The notes under the pieces were generated by a model. The model made no database searches, was not told the origin of the DNA, and was given only the letters and a program-made list of their open reading frames with translations. A stretch of DNA of 64,000 nucleotides from Dryocosmus kuriphilus (taxonomy: Eukaryota > Arthropoda > Insecta > Hymenoptera > Cynipidae), in contig CM076195.1 in the NCBI GenBank assembly GCA_038277395.1, positions 53,825,551 to 53,889,550 on the forward strand. The letters run 5' to 3'. This document shows positions 39,601-53,598 of the stretch, one piece after another (the stretch's first letter is position 1; every line of letters begins with the position of its first letter). Both the position numbers and the translations under genes were made by a program.

Positions 39601-42600
39601 CTAATTAGTTGCGCAAAAAATTAATGATTTTTGTTGCGAAACTTTTTTTAAAAATTTCGAGTGCATCGCTTAGTTGACGTCAAGTTGGCGAAACATCCAC
39701 CCCAATAACTGTAATTTGCAAATAAGATATTTTTTTTAAGGACTAAAGATTTGCCGCTTATTTGTTGCGAATTAGTGGTGCCCGAAAAATAATTTTTGTT
39801 GCTAAAATTTTTTTAAAATTACGAGGTGCATCCCTTAGTTGACGCCAAGTTGGCGAAGCATCCACCCCAATAACTGTAATTTGCAAGAAACGATATTTTT
39901 GTTAAGGACTAAAAATTTTCCGCTTATTCGTTGCGAATTAGATGCGCAAAAACAAATTTTGTTGCTAACATTTTTTAAAAATACGAGGTGCATCGCTAAG
40001 TTGACGTCATTTGGCGAAACATCCACCCCAATAACTATAATAAACAAGAAACGATATTTTTGTTAAGGACTAAAGGTTTGCCGTGTATTTGTTGCGAATT
40101 AGTTGCGCAAAAACAAATTTTGTTGCGAAAATTTTTTTAAAAATCGCGAGGTGCATCGATTAGTTGACGTCAAGTTGACGAAGCATCCATCCCAATAACT
40201 GTAATTTCCAAGAAACGATATTTTTGTTAAGGACTAAAGGTTTGCCGCTTATTTGTTGCGAATTAGTTGCGCAAAAACAAATTTTGTTGCGAAAATTTTT
40301 TAAAAATCGCGAGGTGCATCGCTTAGTTGACGTCAAGTTGACGAAGCATCCATCCCATAAATGTAATTTCCAAGATACGATATATTTTGTTAAGGACTAA
40401 AAATTTGCCGCTTATTTGTTGCGAATTAGTTGCGCAAAAACAAATTTTGGTGCAAAATTTTTTTTAAATTACGAGGTGCTTCGCTAAGTTGACGCCAAGT
40501 TGGCGAAGCATCCACCCCAATAACTGTAATTTGCAAGATACGATATTTTTGTTTAAGGACTAAAAAACTTACGCTTATTTGTTGCCAATTAGATGCGCAA
40601 AAACAAATTTTTCTTTCTAAACGTTTTTTAAAAATTACGAGGTGCTTCGCTAAGTTGACGTCAATTTGGCGAAGCATCCACCCCGAATAACTGTAATTTG
40701 CGAAATAATACGATATTTTTTTTAAGGACTAAAAATTTGCCGCTTATTTGTTGCTAATTAGTGGCGCCGAAAAAAAATTTTTTTGCTAAACTTTTTTTTT
40801 AAAATTACGAGGTGCATCGCTTAGTTGACGTCAAGTTGGCGAAGCATCCACCCCAATAACTGTAATTGCAAGAAACGATATTTTTGTTAAGGACTAAAAA
40901 TTTGCCGCTTATTTGTTGCGAATTAGTTGCGCAAAAAAAAATTTTTCTTGCTAAATTTTTTAAAAATTACGAGGTGCATCGCTTAGTTGACGTCAAGTTG
41001 GTGAAACATCCACCCCAATAACTGTAGTTTGCAAGATACGATATTTTTTTAAGGACTAAAGGTTTGCCGCTTATTTGTTGCGAATTAGTTGCGCAAAAAC
41101 AAATTTTGTTGCCAAAATTTTTTAAAAACACGGAGGTGCATCGCCTAGTTGGCGTCAATTTGGCGAAGCATCCATCCCAATAACTGTAATTTCCAAGATA
41201 CGATATTTTTGTTAATGGACTAAAAATTTGCCGCTTATTTTTTGCGAATTATTTGCGCAAAAACAAAAATTTTTCTTGCTAACATTTTTTAAAAATTACG
41301 AGGTGCTTCGCTAAGTTGACGTCAATTTGGCGAAACATCCACCCCAAATAACTGTAATTTGCAAGAAACGATATTTTTGTTAAGGACTAAAATTTGCCGC
41401 TTATTTGTTGCGAATTAGTTGCGCAAAAAACAAATTTTGTTGCTAAATTTTTTAAAAATTACGGAGTGCATCGCTAGTTGACGTCAATTTGGCGAAGCAT
41501 CCACCCGAATAACTGTAATTTGCAAGAAACGATATTTTTGTTAGGGACTAAAAATTTACCGATTATTTGTTGCTAATTAGTGCGCAAAAACAAAATTTTC
41601 TTGCTACTAACATTTTTTAAAAATTACGAGGTGCTTCGCTAAGTTGACGTCAATTTGGCGAAACATCCACCCCAATAAGTATAATTTCCAAGAAACGATA
41701 TTGTTTGTTAAGGACTAAAAAATTTGCCGCTTATTTGTTGCGAATTAGTTGCGCAAAAACAAATTTTGTTGCTAAAATTTTTTTAAAAATCGCGGTGCAT
41801 CGATTAGTTGATGTCAAGTTGACGAAGCATCCACCCCAATAACTGTAATTTCCAAGAACGATATTTTTGTTAAGGACTAAAGGTTTGCCGCTTATTTGTT
41901 GCGAATTAGTTGCGCAAAAACAAATTTGTTGCGAAAATTTTTTTAAAAATCACGAGGTGCATCGCTCAGTTGACGTCAAGTTGACGAAGTATCCATCCCA
42001 ATTACCTGTAATTTCCAAGATACGATATATTTGTTAAGGACTAAAGGTTTGCCGCTTATTTGTTGCGAATTAGTTGCGCAAAAACAAATTTTGTTGCTAA
42101 CATTTTTTTTTAAATCACGAGGTGCTTCGCTTAGTTGACGTCAAGTTGGCGAAGCATCCACCCCAATAACTGTAATTTGCAAGAAACGATATTTTTGTTA
42201 AGAACTAAAAACTTGCCGATTATTTGTTGCCAACTAGTTGCGCAAAAACAAATTTTTTCTTTCTAACATTTTTTAAAAATTACGAGGTGCTTCGCTAAGT
42301 TGACGTCAATTTGGCGAAGCATCCACCCCAATAACTGTAGTTTGCAAATACGATATTTTTTTTAAGGACTAAAGATTTGCCGCTTATTTGTTGCGAATTA
42401 GTGCGCCCGAAAAAAAATTTTTTTGCTAACTTTTTTTAAAAAATACGAGGTGCATCGCTTAGTTGACGTCAAGTTGGTGAAACATCCACCCCAATAACTG
42501 TAGGTTGCAAGATACGATATTTTTTTAAGGACTAAAGGTTTGCCGCTTATTTGTTGCGAATTAGTTGCGCAAAAACAAATTTTGTTGCTAAAATTTTTAA

Positions 42601-43389
42601 AAATTGAGGTGCAAGTTGACGTCAAGTTGGCCAAGCATCCACCCCAATAACTGTAGTTTGCTAAATACGATATTTTTGTTAAGGACTAAAAATTTGCCGC
42701 TTATTTGTTGCCAATTAGTTGCGCAAAAACCAATTTTGTTGCTAACATTTTTTAAAAATTACGAGGTGCTTCGCTAAGTTGACGTCAAGTTGGCGAAACG
42801 TCCACCCCAATAACTGTAATTTGCAAAACACGATATTTTTTTAAGGACTAAAAATTTGTCGCTATTTGTTGCTAATTAGTTGGCCCAAAAATTTATTTTG
42901 TTGCTAACTTTTTTAAAAATTCCGAGGTGCATCGCTTAGTTGACGTCAAGTTTACGAAGCATCCATCCCAATAACTGTAATTTCAAGATACGATATTTTT
43001 GTTAAGGGCTAAAAAATTTGTCCCTTATTTGTTGCTAATTAGATGCGCAAAAACAAATTTTTCTTTCTAACATTTTTTAAAAATTACGAGGTGCTTCGCT
43101 AAGTTGACGTGAATTTGGCGAAACATCCACCTCAATAACTGTAATTTGCAAGAAACGATATTTTTGAATGGACTAAAAATTTGCCCCTTATTTTTTGCTA
43201 ATTAGTTGCGCAAAAAACCAATTTTGATGCTAACAACTTTTTAAAAATTACAAGGTGCTTCGCTACATTGACGTCAAGTTGGTAAATCATCCACCTTAAT
43301 GACTGTAGTTTGCAAGATACGATATCTTTGTTAAGAACTAAAAACTTTGCCGCTTATTTGTAGCCAACTAGTTGCGCAAAAAAAACAAA

Positions 43390-46300
43390 TTTTTCTTTCT
43401 AACATTTTTTAAAAATTACGAGGTGCTTCGCTAAGTTGACGTCAATTTGGCGAAGCATCCACCTCAATAACTGTAATTTGCGAAATACGATATTTTTTTT
43501 AAGGACTAAAAATTTGCCGCTTATTTGTTGCTAAATTAGTTGCCAAAAAAAATTTTTTTGCTAACTTTTTTTAAAAATTACGAGTTGCATCGCTTAGTTG
43601 ACGTCAAGTTGGTGAAACATCCACCCCAATAACTGTAGTTTGCAAGATACGATATTTTTGTTAAGGACTAAAGGCTTGCCGCTTATTTGTTGCGAATTAG
43701 TTGCGCAAAAAAAACAAATTTTGTTGCGAAAATTTTTTAAAAAGTTGACGTTGACGTCAAGTTGGTGAATCATCCACCCCCAATTACTGTAGTTTGCTAA
43801 ATACGATATCTTTGTTAAGGACTAAAAATTTGCCGCTTATTTGTTGCCAACTATTTGCGCAAAAAAACCAATTTCGTTGGTAACATTTTTTAAAAATTAC
43901 GAGGTGCTTCGCTAAGTTGACGTCAAGTTGGCGAAACATCCACCCCAATAACTGTAATTTGCAAAACACGATATTTTTTTAAGGACTAAAAATTTGTCGC
44001 TATTTGTTGCTAACTATTGGCCCGAAAAATTTTGTTGCTAACTTTTTTAAAAATTCGAGGTGCATCGCTTAGTTGACGTCAAGTTGACGAAGCATCCAAT
44101 CCCAATAACTGCAATTTCCAAGATACGATATTTTTGTTAAGGGCTAAAAGCTTTGCCCTTATTTGTTGCTAATTAGTTGCGCAAAAAACAAATTTTTTGC
44201 CAACATTTTTTAAAAATTACGAGGTGCTTCGCTAAGTTGACGTGAATTTGGCGAAACATCCACCCCAATAACTGTAATTTGCAAAATACGATATTTTTGT
44301 TAAGGACTAAAGGTTTGCCGCTTATTTGTTGCGAATTAGTTGCGCAAAAACAAATTTTGTTGGGAAAATTTTTTAAAAATCGCGAGGTGCATCGCTTAGT
44401 TGACGTCAAGTTGACGAAGCATCCACCCCAATAACTGTAATTTCCAAAATACGATATTTTTGTTAAGGACTAAAGATTTGCCGCTTATTTTCGCTAATTA
44501 GTTGCGCAAAATCAAATTTTGGTGCAAAATTTTTTTTAAAAATCACGAGGTGCTTCGCTTAGTTGACGTCACGTTGGCGATGCCTCCACACCAATAATTG
44601 TACTTTGCAAGAAACAATATTTTTTATTATGGACTAAAGGTTTGTCGCTTATTTGTCGCGAATTAGTTGCGCAAAAACGAATTTTGCTGCTAACATTTTT
44701 TTTAAAAATTACGAGGTGCTTTGCTAAGTTGACGCCAAGTTGGCGAAGCATCAACCCCAATAACTGTAGTTTGCAAGAAACGATATTTTTGGTAAGGACT
44801 AAAAATTTTCCGCTTGTTTGTTGCTAATTAGTGTCGCAAAAAAACAAATTTTGTAGCTAACATTTTTGTCAAAATTTCGATGTTGCTTTGCTAAGTTGAC
44901 GTCAAGTTGACGAAACATCCACCCCAATAACTGTAATTTGCGAAATAAGATATTTTTTTTTAAGGACTAAAGATTTGCCGCTTATTTGTTGATAATAATT
45001 GGTGGCCCGAAAAAAAATTTTTTTGCTAACATTTTTTTTAAAATTACGAGGTGCTTCGCTAAGTTGACGTCAATTTGGCGAAACATCCACCCCAATAAGT
45101 GTAATAAACAAGAAACGATATTTTTGTTAAGGACTAAAGGCTTTGCCGTGTATTTGTTGCGAATTAGTTGCGCAAAAAAAAAATTTTGTTGCGAAAATTT
45201 TTTAAAAATCGCGGGGTGCATCGATTAGTTGACGTCAAGTTGGCGAAGCATCCATCCCATTAACTGTAATTTCAAGAAACGATATTTTTGTTAAGGACTA
45301 AAAATTTTTGCCGCTTATTTGTTGCGAATTAGTTGCGCAAAAACAAATTTTGTTGCGAAAATTTTTTTAAAATCGCGGGGTGCATTGATTAGTTGACGTC
45401 AAGTTGACGAAGTATCCATCCCATTACCTGTAATTTCCAAGATACGATATATTTGTTAAGGACTAAAGGTTTGCCGCTTATCTGTTGCGAATTATTTGCG
45501 CAAAAAAACAAATTTTTCTTTCTAACATTTTCTAAAAATTACGAGGTGCTTCCCTAAGTTGACGTCAATTTGGCGGAAGCATCCACCCAATAACTGTAAC
45601 TTGCGAAATACGATATTTTTTTTTAAGGACTAAAGATTTGCCGCTTATTTGTTGATAATTAGTGGCCCGAAAGATAATTTTTTTGCTAACTTTTTTTAAA
45701 ATTACGAGGTGCATCGCTTATTTGACGCCAAGTTGGCGAAGCATCCACCCCAATAACTGTACTTTGCAAGAAACGATATTTTTCTTAAGGGGAATAAAAA
45801 TTTACCGATTATTTGTTGCTAATTAGATGCGCAAAAACAACATTTTCTTTCTAACATTTTCTAAAAATTACGAGGTGCTTCGCTAAGTTGACGTCAATTT
45901 GGCGAAACATCCAACCCAATAACTGTAATTTGCAAGAAACGATATTTTTGTCAAGGACTAAACGTTTGCCGCTTATTTTTTGCTAATTAGTTGCGCAAAA
46001 ACCAATTTTTGTTGCTAAAATTTTTGAAAAATTACGAGGTGCTTTGCTAAGTTGACGACATGTTGGCGAAACATCCACCCCCAATAACTGTAGTTTGCAA
46101 GACACGATATTTTTGTTCAGGACTAAAAATTTGCCGCTTATTTGTTGCGAATTAGTTGCGCAAAAACAAATTTTGTTGCGAAAATTTTTTTAAAATCGCG
46201 GGTGCATCGATTAGTTGACGTCAAGTTGACGAAGTATCCATCCCATTACCTGTAATTTCCAAGATACGATATATTTGTTAAGGACTAAAGGTTTGCCGCT

Positions 46301-49300
46301 TATCTGTTGCGAATTATTTGCGCAAAAACAAATTTTTCTTTCTAACATTTTTAAAAATTACGAGGTGCTTCCTAAGTTGACGTCAATTTGGCGGAGCATC
46401 ATCACCCCAATAACTGTAACTTGCGAAATACGATATTTTTTTAAGGACTAAAGATTTGCCGCTTATTTTGTTGATAATTAGTGGCCCGAAAGATAATTTT
46501 TTTGCTAACTTTTTTTACAAATTACGAGGTGCATCGCTTATTTGACGCCAAGTTGGCGAAGCATCCACCCCAATAACTGTACTTTGCAAGAAACGATATT
46601 TTTTTTGGGGAATAAAAATTTACCGATTATTTGTTGCTAATTAGATGCGCAAAAACAACATTTTCTTTCTAACATTTTTAAAAATTACGAGGTGCTTCGC
46701 TAAGTTGACGTCAATTTGGCGAAACATCCAACCCAATAACTGTAATTTGCAAGAAACGATATTTTTGTCAAGGACTAAACGTTTGCCGCTTATTTTTTGC
46801 TAATTAGTTGCGCAAAAACCAATTTTTGTTGCTAAAATTTTTGAAAAATTACGAGGTGCTTTGCTAAGTTGACGACATGTTGGCGAAACGTCCACCCCAA
46901 TAACTGTAGTTTGCAAGACACGATATTTTTGTTAAGGACTAAAAATTTGCCGCTTATTTGTTGCGAATTAGTTGCGCAAAAAAACAAATTTTGTTGCGAA
47001 AATTTTTTTAAAAATTTCGGGTGCATCGCTTAGTTGACGTCAAGTTGACGAAGTATCCATCCCATTAAACTGTAATTTCCAAGATACGATATATTTGTTA
47101 AGGACTAAAAATTTTGCCGCTTATTTGTTGCGAATTATTTGCGCAAAAAAAAATTTTTTCTTTCTAACATTTTTAAAAAATTACGAGGTGCTTCCCTAAG
47201 TTGACGTCAATTTGGCGGAGCATCCACCCCAATAACTGTAACTTGCAAAATACGATATTTTTTTTAAGGACTAAAAAAATTTGCCGCTTATTTTGTTGAT
47301 AATTAGTGGCGCGAAAAAGAAATTTTTTTGCTAACTTTTTTTACAAATTACGAGGTGCATCGCTTATTTGACGCCAAGTTGGCGAAGCATCCACCCCAAT
47401 AACTGTTTTTGCAAAAACGATATTTGGGGAATAAAAATTTACGATTATTTGTTGCTAATTAGATGCGCAAAAACAACATTTTCTTTCTAACATTTTCTAA
47501 AAATTACGAGGTGCTTCGCTAAGTTGACGTCAATTTGGCGAAACATCCAACCCAATAACTGTAATTTGCAAGAAACGATATTTTTGTCAAGGACTAAACG
47601 TTTGCCGCTTATTTTTTGCTAATTAGTTGCGCAAAAAAAATTTTTTTGTTGCTAAAATTTTTGAAAAATTACGAGGTGCTTTGCTAAGTTGACGACATGT
47701 TGGTGAAACGTCCTCCCCAATAACTGTAGTTTGCAAGACACGATATTTTTGTTCAGGACTAAAAATTTGCCGCTTATTTGTTGCGAATTAGTTGCGCAAA
47801 AACAAATTTTTGGTGCAAAAATTTTTTAAAAATCACGAGGTGCTTCGCTAGTTGATGTCAAGTTGGCCAAGCACCCACCCCAATAACCGTAATTTGCAAG
47901 AAACAATATTTTTGTTAGGGACTAAAAATTTACCGATTATTTATTGCTAATTAGATGCGCAAAAACAAATTTTTCTTTCTAACATTTTTTTAAAAAATTA
48001 CGAGGTGCTTCGCTAAGCTGACGTCAATTTGGTGAAACATCCACTCCCATACTGTAGTTTGGAAGATACGATATTTTGTTAAGGACTAAAGGTTTGCCGC
48101 TTATTTGTTGCAAATTAGTTGCGCAAAAAAACAAATTTTGTTGCGAAAATTTTTTTAAAATCACGAGGTATATCGCTTAGTTGACGTCAAGTTGGCGAAG
48201 CATCCACCCCCATAACTGTAGTTTGCAAGAAATTATATTTTTGTTAAGAACTAAGAACTTACCGATTATTTGTTGCTAATTAGTTTCGCAAAAACAATTT
48301 TGTTGCTAACATTTTTTAAAAATTACGAGGTGCTTCGCTAAGTTCCCGTCAAGTTGGTGATACATCCGCCCCAAGGACTGTAGTTTGCAAGATACGATAT
48401 TTTTGTTAAGGACTAAAAATTTGCCGCCTTTTTGTTGCTAATTAGTTGCGCAAAAACAAAAATTTGTTGCTAAAATTTTTAAAAAATTACGCGGTGCTTC
48501 GCTAAGTTGACGTCAAGTTGGCGAAACGTCCACCCCAATAACCGTAATTTGCAAAATACGATATTTTTTTTAAGTAGTAAAAATTTACCGCTTGTGTGTT
48601 GCTAATTAGTTGCGCAAAAACAAATTTTGTTGCTAACATTTTCTCAAAATTACGCGGTGCTTCGCTGAGTTGACGTCAAGTTGGCCAAGCATCCACACCA
48701 GTAACTGTAATTTGCAAGAAACGACGAATTTTTGTTAGGGACTAAAAATTTACCGATTATTTGTTGCTAATTAGATGCGCAAAAAAAAATTTTTCTTTCT
48801 AAGATTTTTTTAAAAATTGCGAGGTGCTTCGCTAAGCTAACGTCAATTTGGTGAAACATCCACTCCAATAACTGTAGTTTGGAAGATACGATATCTTTGT
48901 TAAGGACTAAAGGTTTGCCGCTTATTTGTTGCAAATGAGTTGCGCAAAAACAAATTTTGTTGCGAAAATTTTTTTAAAAATCACGAGGTGCATCGCTTAG
49001 TTGACGTCAAGTTGACGAAGCATCCACCCCAATAACTGTAGTTTGCAAGAAATTATATTTTTGTTAAGAACTAAGAACTTACCGATTATTTGTTGCTAAT
49101 TAGTTGCGCAAAAGCCAATTTTGTTGCTAACATTTTTTTAAAATTACGAGGTGCTTCGCCAAGTTCCCGTCAAGTTGGTGACACATCCGCCCCAAGGACT
49201 GTAGTTTGCAAGATACGATATCTTTGTTAAGGACTAAAAATTTGCCGCTTTTTTGTTGCTGATTAGTTGCGCAAAAACAAATTTTGTTGCTCAAATTTTT

Positions 49301-52300
49301 AAAAAATTACGCGGTGCTTCGCTAAGGTGACGTCAAGTTGGCGAAACGTCCACGCCAATAACCGTAATTTGCAAAATACGATATTTTTTTAAGAACTAAA
49401 AATCTGTCGCTATTTGTTGCTAATTAGTGGCCCGAAAATTAATGTTGTTGCTAACGTTTCTTAAAAATTACGAGGTGCATTGCTTATTTGACGCCAAGTA
49501 GGCGAAGCATCCACCCAAATAACTGTAATCTGCAATAAACGATATTTTTGTTAAGGACTAAAGGTTTGCCGCTTATTTGTTGCGAATTAGTTGCGCAAAA
49601 AAAAACAAATTTTGTTCCGAAAATTTTTTAAAAGTCACGAGGTGCATCCCTTAGTTGACGTCAAGTTGACGATGCATTCATCCCAATAAAGGCAATTTCC
49701 AAGATACGATATCTTTGTTAAGGACTAAAAATTTGCCGCTTATTACTTGCTAATTGGTTGCGCAAAAATCAATTTTGTAGCTAACATTTTTTAACAATTA
49801 CGAGGTGCTTCGCTAAGTTGACGTCAAGTTGGTGGAACATGCACTCCAATAACTGTACTTTGGAGGATACGATATCAATGTTAAGGACTAAAGGTTTCCC
49901 GCTTATTTGTTGCGAATTAGTTGCGCAAAAACAAATTTTGTTGCGAAAATTTTTTAAAAATCACGAGGTACATCGCTTAGTTGACGTCAAGTTGACAAAG
50001 CATCCATCCCAATAAGTGTAATTTCCAAAATACGATATTTTTGTAAAACTCTAAAAATTTGCCACTTATTTTTTGCTAATTAGATGCGCAAAGACAAATT
50101 TTTCTTTCTAACATTTTTAAAAATTACGAGGTGCATCGCTTATTTGACGCCAAGTAGGCGAAGCATCCTCCCCAATAACTGTAGTTTGCAAGACACGATA
50201 TTTTTGTTCAGGACTAAAAATTTGCCGCTAATTTGTTGCGAATTAGTTGCGCAAAAACAAATTTTGGTGCAAAAATTTTTTAAAAATCACGAGGTGCTTC
50301 GCTTAGTTGACGCCAAGTTGGCGAAGCGTCCACCCCAATAACTGTAATTGGCAAGAAACGATATTCTTGTTAAGGACTAAAAACTTACCGATTATTTGTA
50401 GCTAATTAGATGCGCAAAAAAATTGTTTCTTTCTGATATTTTCTAAAAATTACGAGGTGCTTCGCTAAGCTGACGTCAATTTGGCGAAACATCCACCCCA
50501 ATAAATGTGAATGGCAAAATACGATATTTTTTTTAAGAATTACAAGTTTACCGCTTGTTTGTTGCTAATTAGTTGCGCAAAAACAAATTTTGTTGCTAAC
50601 ATTTTCTCAAAATTACGCGGTGCTTCGCTGAGTTGACGTCAAGTTGGCCAAGCATCCACACCAATAACTGTAATTTGCAATAAACGACATTTTTGTTAGG
50701 GACTAAAAATTTACCGATTATTTGTTGCTAATTAGATGCGCAAAAAACAAATTTTTTTTTCTAACATTTTTTAAAAATTACGAGGTGCTTCGCTAAGTTG
50801 ACGTCAAGTTGGCGAAGCGTCCGCCCCAATAACTGTAATAAACAAGAAACGACATTTTTGTTAAGGACGAAAGGATTGCCGCTTATTTGTTGCGAATTAG
50901 TTGCGCAAAAATAAATTTTGTTGCGAAAATTTTTTTAAAGTCGCGAGGTGCATCGCTTAGTTGACGTCAAGTTGACGAAGTATCCACCCCAATAACTGTA
51001 ATTTGCAAGAAATGATATTTTTGTTAATAACTAAGAACTTACCGATTATTTGTAGCTAATTAGATGCGCAAAAGCAAATTTTTCTTTCTAACATTTTTTA
51101 AAAATTACGAGGTGCTTCGCTAAGTTGACGTCAATTTGGCCAAGCATCCACCCCAATAACTGTGATTTGCAAAATACGATATTTTTTTTGAGGACTAAAA
51201 ACTTGCCGCTTATTTGTTGCTAATTAGTTGCGCAATAACCAATTTTGTTGCTAACATTTTTTAACAATTACGAGGTGCTTCGCTAAGTTGACGTGAAGTT
51301 GGTGAAACATCCACTCCAATAACTGTAGTTTGGAAGATACGATATCTTTCTTAAGGACTAAAAATTTGTCGCTATTTGTTGCTAATTAGTGGCCCGAAAA
51401 TGAGTTTTGTTGGTAACTTTTTTTTAAAATTACGAGGTGCATCGCTTTCTTGACGCCAAGTTGGCGAAGCATCCACCCCAATAACTGTAATTTGCAAGAA
51501 ACGATGTTTTTGTTAAGGAGTAAAGGTCCGCCGCTTATTTGTTGCGAATTAGTTGCGCAAAAAAACAAATTTTGTTGCGAAAATCTTTTTAAAAATCACG
51601 AGGTGCATCCCTTAGTTGACGTCAAGTTGACGATGCATCCATCCCAATAAAGGCAATTTCCAAGATACGATATCTTTGTTAAGGACTAAAAATTTGACGC
51701 TTATTATTTGCTAATTAGTTGCGCAAAAACCAATTTTGTAGCTAACATTTTTTAACAATTACGAGGTGCTTCGCTAAGTTGACGTGAAGTTGGTGAAACA
51801 TCCACTCCAATAACTGTAGTTTGGAAGATACGATATCTTTGTTAAGGACTAAAAATTTGTCGCTATTTGTTGCTAATTAGTGGCCCGAAAATTTTTGTTG
51901 GTAACTTTTTTTAAAAATTACGAGGTGCATCGCTTTGTTGACGCCAGGTTAGCAAAGCGTCCACCCCAATAACTGTAATTTGCAAGAAACGATATTTTTG
52001 TTAAGGACTAAATGTTTGCCACTTATTTTTTGCTAATTAGTTGCGCAAAAACCAATTTTTGTTGCTAAAATTTTTGAAAAATTACGAGGTGCTTTGCTAA
52101 TTTGAGGACATGTTGGTGAAACATCCGCCCCAAGGACTGTAGTTTGTAAGATACGATATCTTTTGTTAAGGACTAAAAATTTGCCGCTTATTTGTTGCTA
52201 ATTAGTTGCGCAAAAACAAATTTTGTTGCGAAAATTTTTGTAAAATCGCGAGGTGCATCGCTTAGTTGACGTCAAGTTGACGAAGCATCCATCCCAATAA

Positions 52301-53520
52301 CTGTAATTTTCAAGATACGATATCTTTGTTTAGGACTGAAAATTTTCCGCTTATTTGTTGCTAATTAGTTGCGCGAAAACCAATTTTGTTGCTAACATTT
52401 TTTAAAGATTACGAGGTGCTTCGCTAAGTTGACGTCAAGTTGGCGAAACATCCACCCCAATAACTGTAATTTGCAAAATTTGATATATTTTTTAAGAACT
52501 AAAAATCTGTCGCTATTTGTTGCTAATTAGTGGCCCGAAAATTAATGTTGTTGCTAACTTTTTTTAAAAATTACGAGGTGCATCGCTTATTTGACGCCAA
52601 GTAGGCAAAGCATCCGCCCCAATAACTGTAATTTGCAAGAAGCGATATTTTTGTTAAGGACTAAAGGTTTGCCGCTTATTTGTTGCGAATTAGTTGCGCA
52701 AAAACAAATTTTGTTGCGAAAATTTTTAAAAATCACGAGGTGCATCCCTTAGCTGACGTCAAGTTGACGATGCATCCATCCCAATAAATGCAATTTCCAT
52801 GATACAATATCTTTGTTAAGGACTAAAGATTTGCCGCTTATTATTTGCTAATTAGTTGCGCGAAAACCAATTTTGTTGCTAACATTTTTGAAAAATTACG
52901 AGGTGCTTTGATGAGTTGACGTCAAGTTGGTGAAACATCCACCCCAATAACTGTGGTTTGCAAGATATGATATTTTCGTTCAGGACGAAAAACTTGCCGC
53001 TTATTTGTTGCGAGTTAGTTGCGCAAAAACAAAGTTTGTTGCTAAAATTTTTTTAGAAATACGAGGTGCCTCGCTAATCTCACGTCAAGTTGGTGAAGCA
53101 TCCATCCCTAAAACTGTAATTTGCAAGATACGATATTTTTTTTAAGGACTAAATATTTGCCGCTTATTTGTTGCTAATTAGTTGCGCAAAAGCAAATTTT
53201 GTTGATAAAATTTTTTGAAAAATTAAGAGGTGCATCGCTTAGTTGACGTCAGGTTGGCAAAGCATCCACCCCAATGACTGTAATTTGCAAGATACGATAT
53301 TTTTGCTAAGGACTCAAAATTTGCGGCTTTTTTGATGCTAATTAGTTGCGCAAGAACAAATTTTGTTGCTAACATTTTTTAAAAATTACGAGGTGCTCCG
53401 CTAAGTTGACGTCAAGTTGGCGAAGCATTTACCCCAATAACCTGCAATTTGCAACATACGATATTTTTCTTAAGGACTAAAAATTTGCCGCTTATTTGTT
53501 GATAACTATTTGCGCAAAAA
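43390..53520. repeat. Long-range duplication, copy B
   Basis: This block is the counterpart of 1-9,900, with the same order of rare monomer variants. It includes a second set of the 820-bp higher-order repeat, with GTGCATTGAT or GTGCATCG at 45,380, 46,202 and 47,021. It retains the four monomers missing from copy A near 8,280. Relative to copy A it has many small homopolymer changes and short insertions, such as a duplicated GACGTT at about 43,747. Confidence 0.78.
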
Positions 53521-53598
53521 CAAATTTTGTTTCTAAAATTATTAAAAATTACGAGGTGCTTCGCTAAGTTAACGTCAAGTTGGCGAAGCATCCATCCC

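Larger units (their letters stand above)
33000..39700. repeat. Homogenised part of the satellite; part parallels ~11.9-15.5 kb
   Basis: From about 33.5 to 37.6 kb, rare variants occur in the same order as at about 11.9-15.5 kb, with an offset of about 22.1 kb. Examples are GATATTTTTGACAAGGAC (about 12,970 against about 35,085), GATATTCTTTTTGA (about 14,270 against about 36,390) and the TTTTTATTA linker (about 15,333 against about 37,498). Monomers here are closer to a common consensus, and poly-A, poly-T and small duplications vary unusually often. This may reflect homogenisation, or read-consensus smoothing in assembly. Confidence 0.6.
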
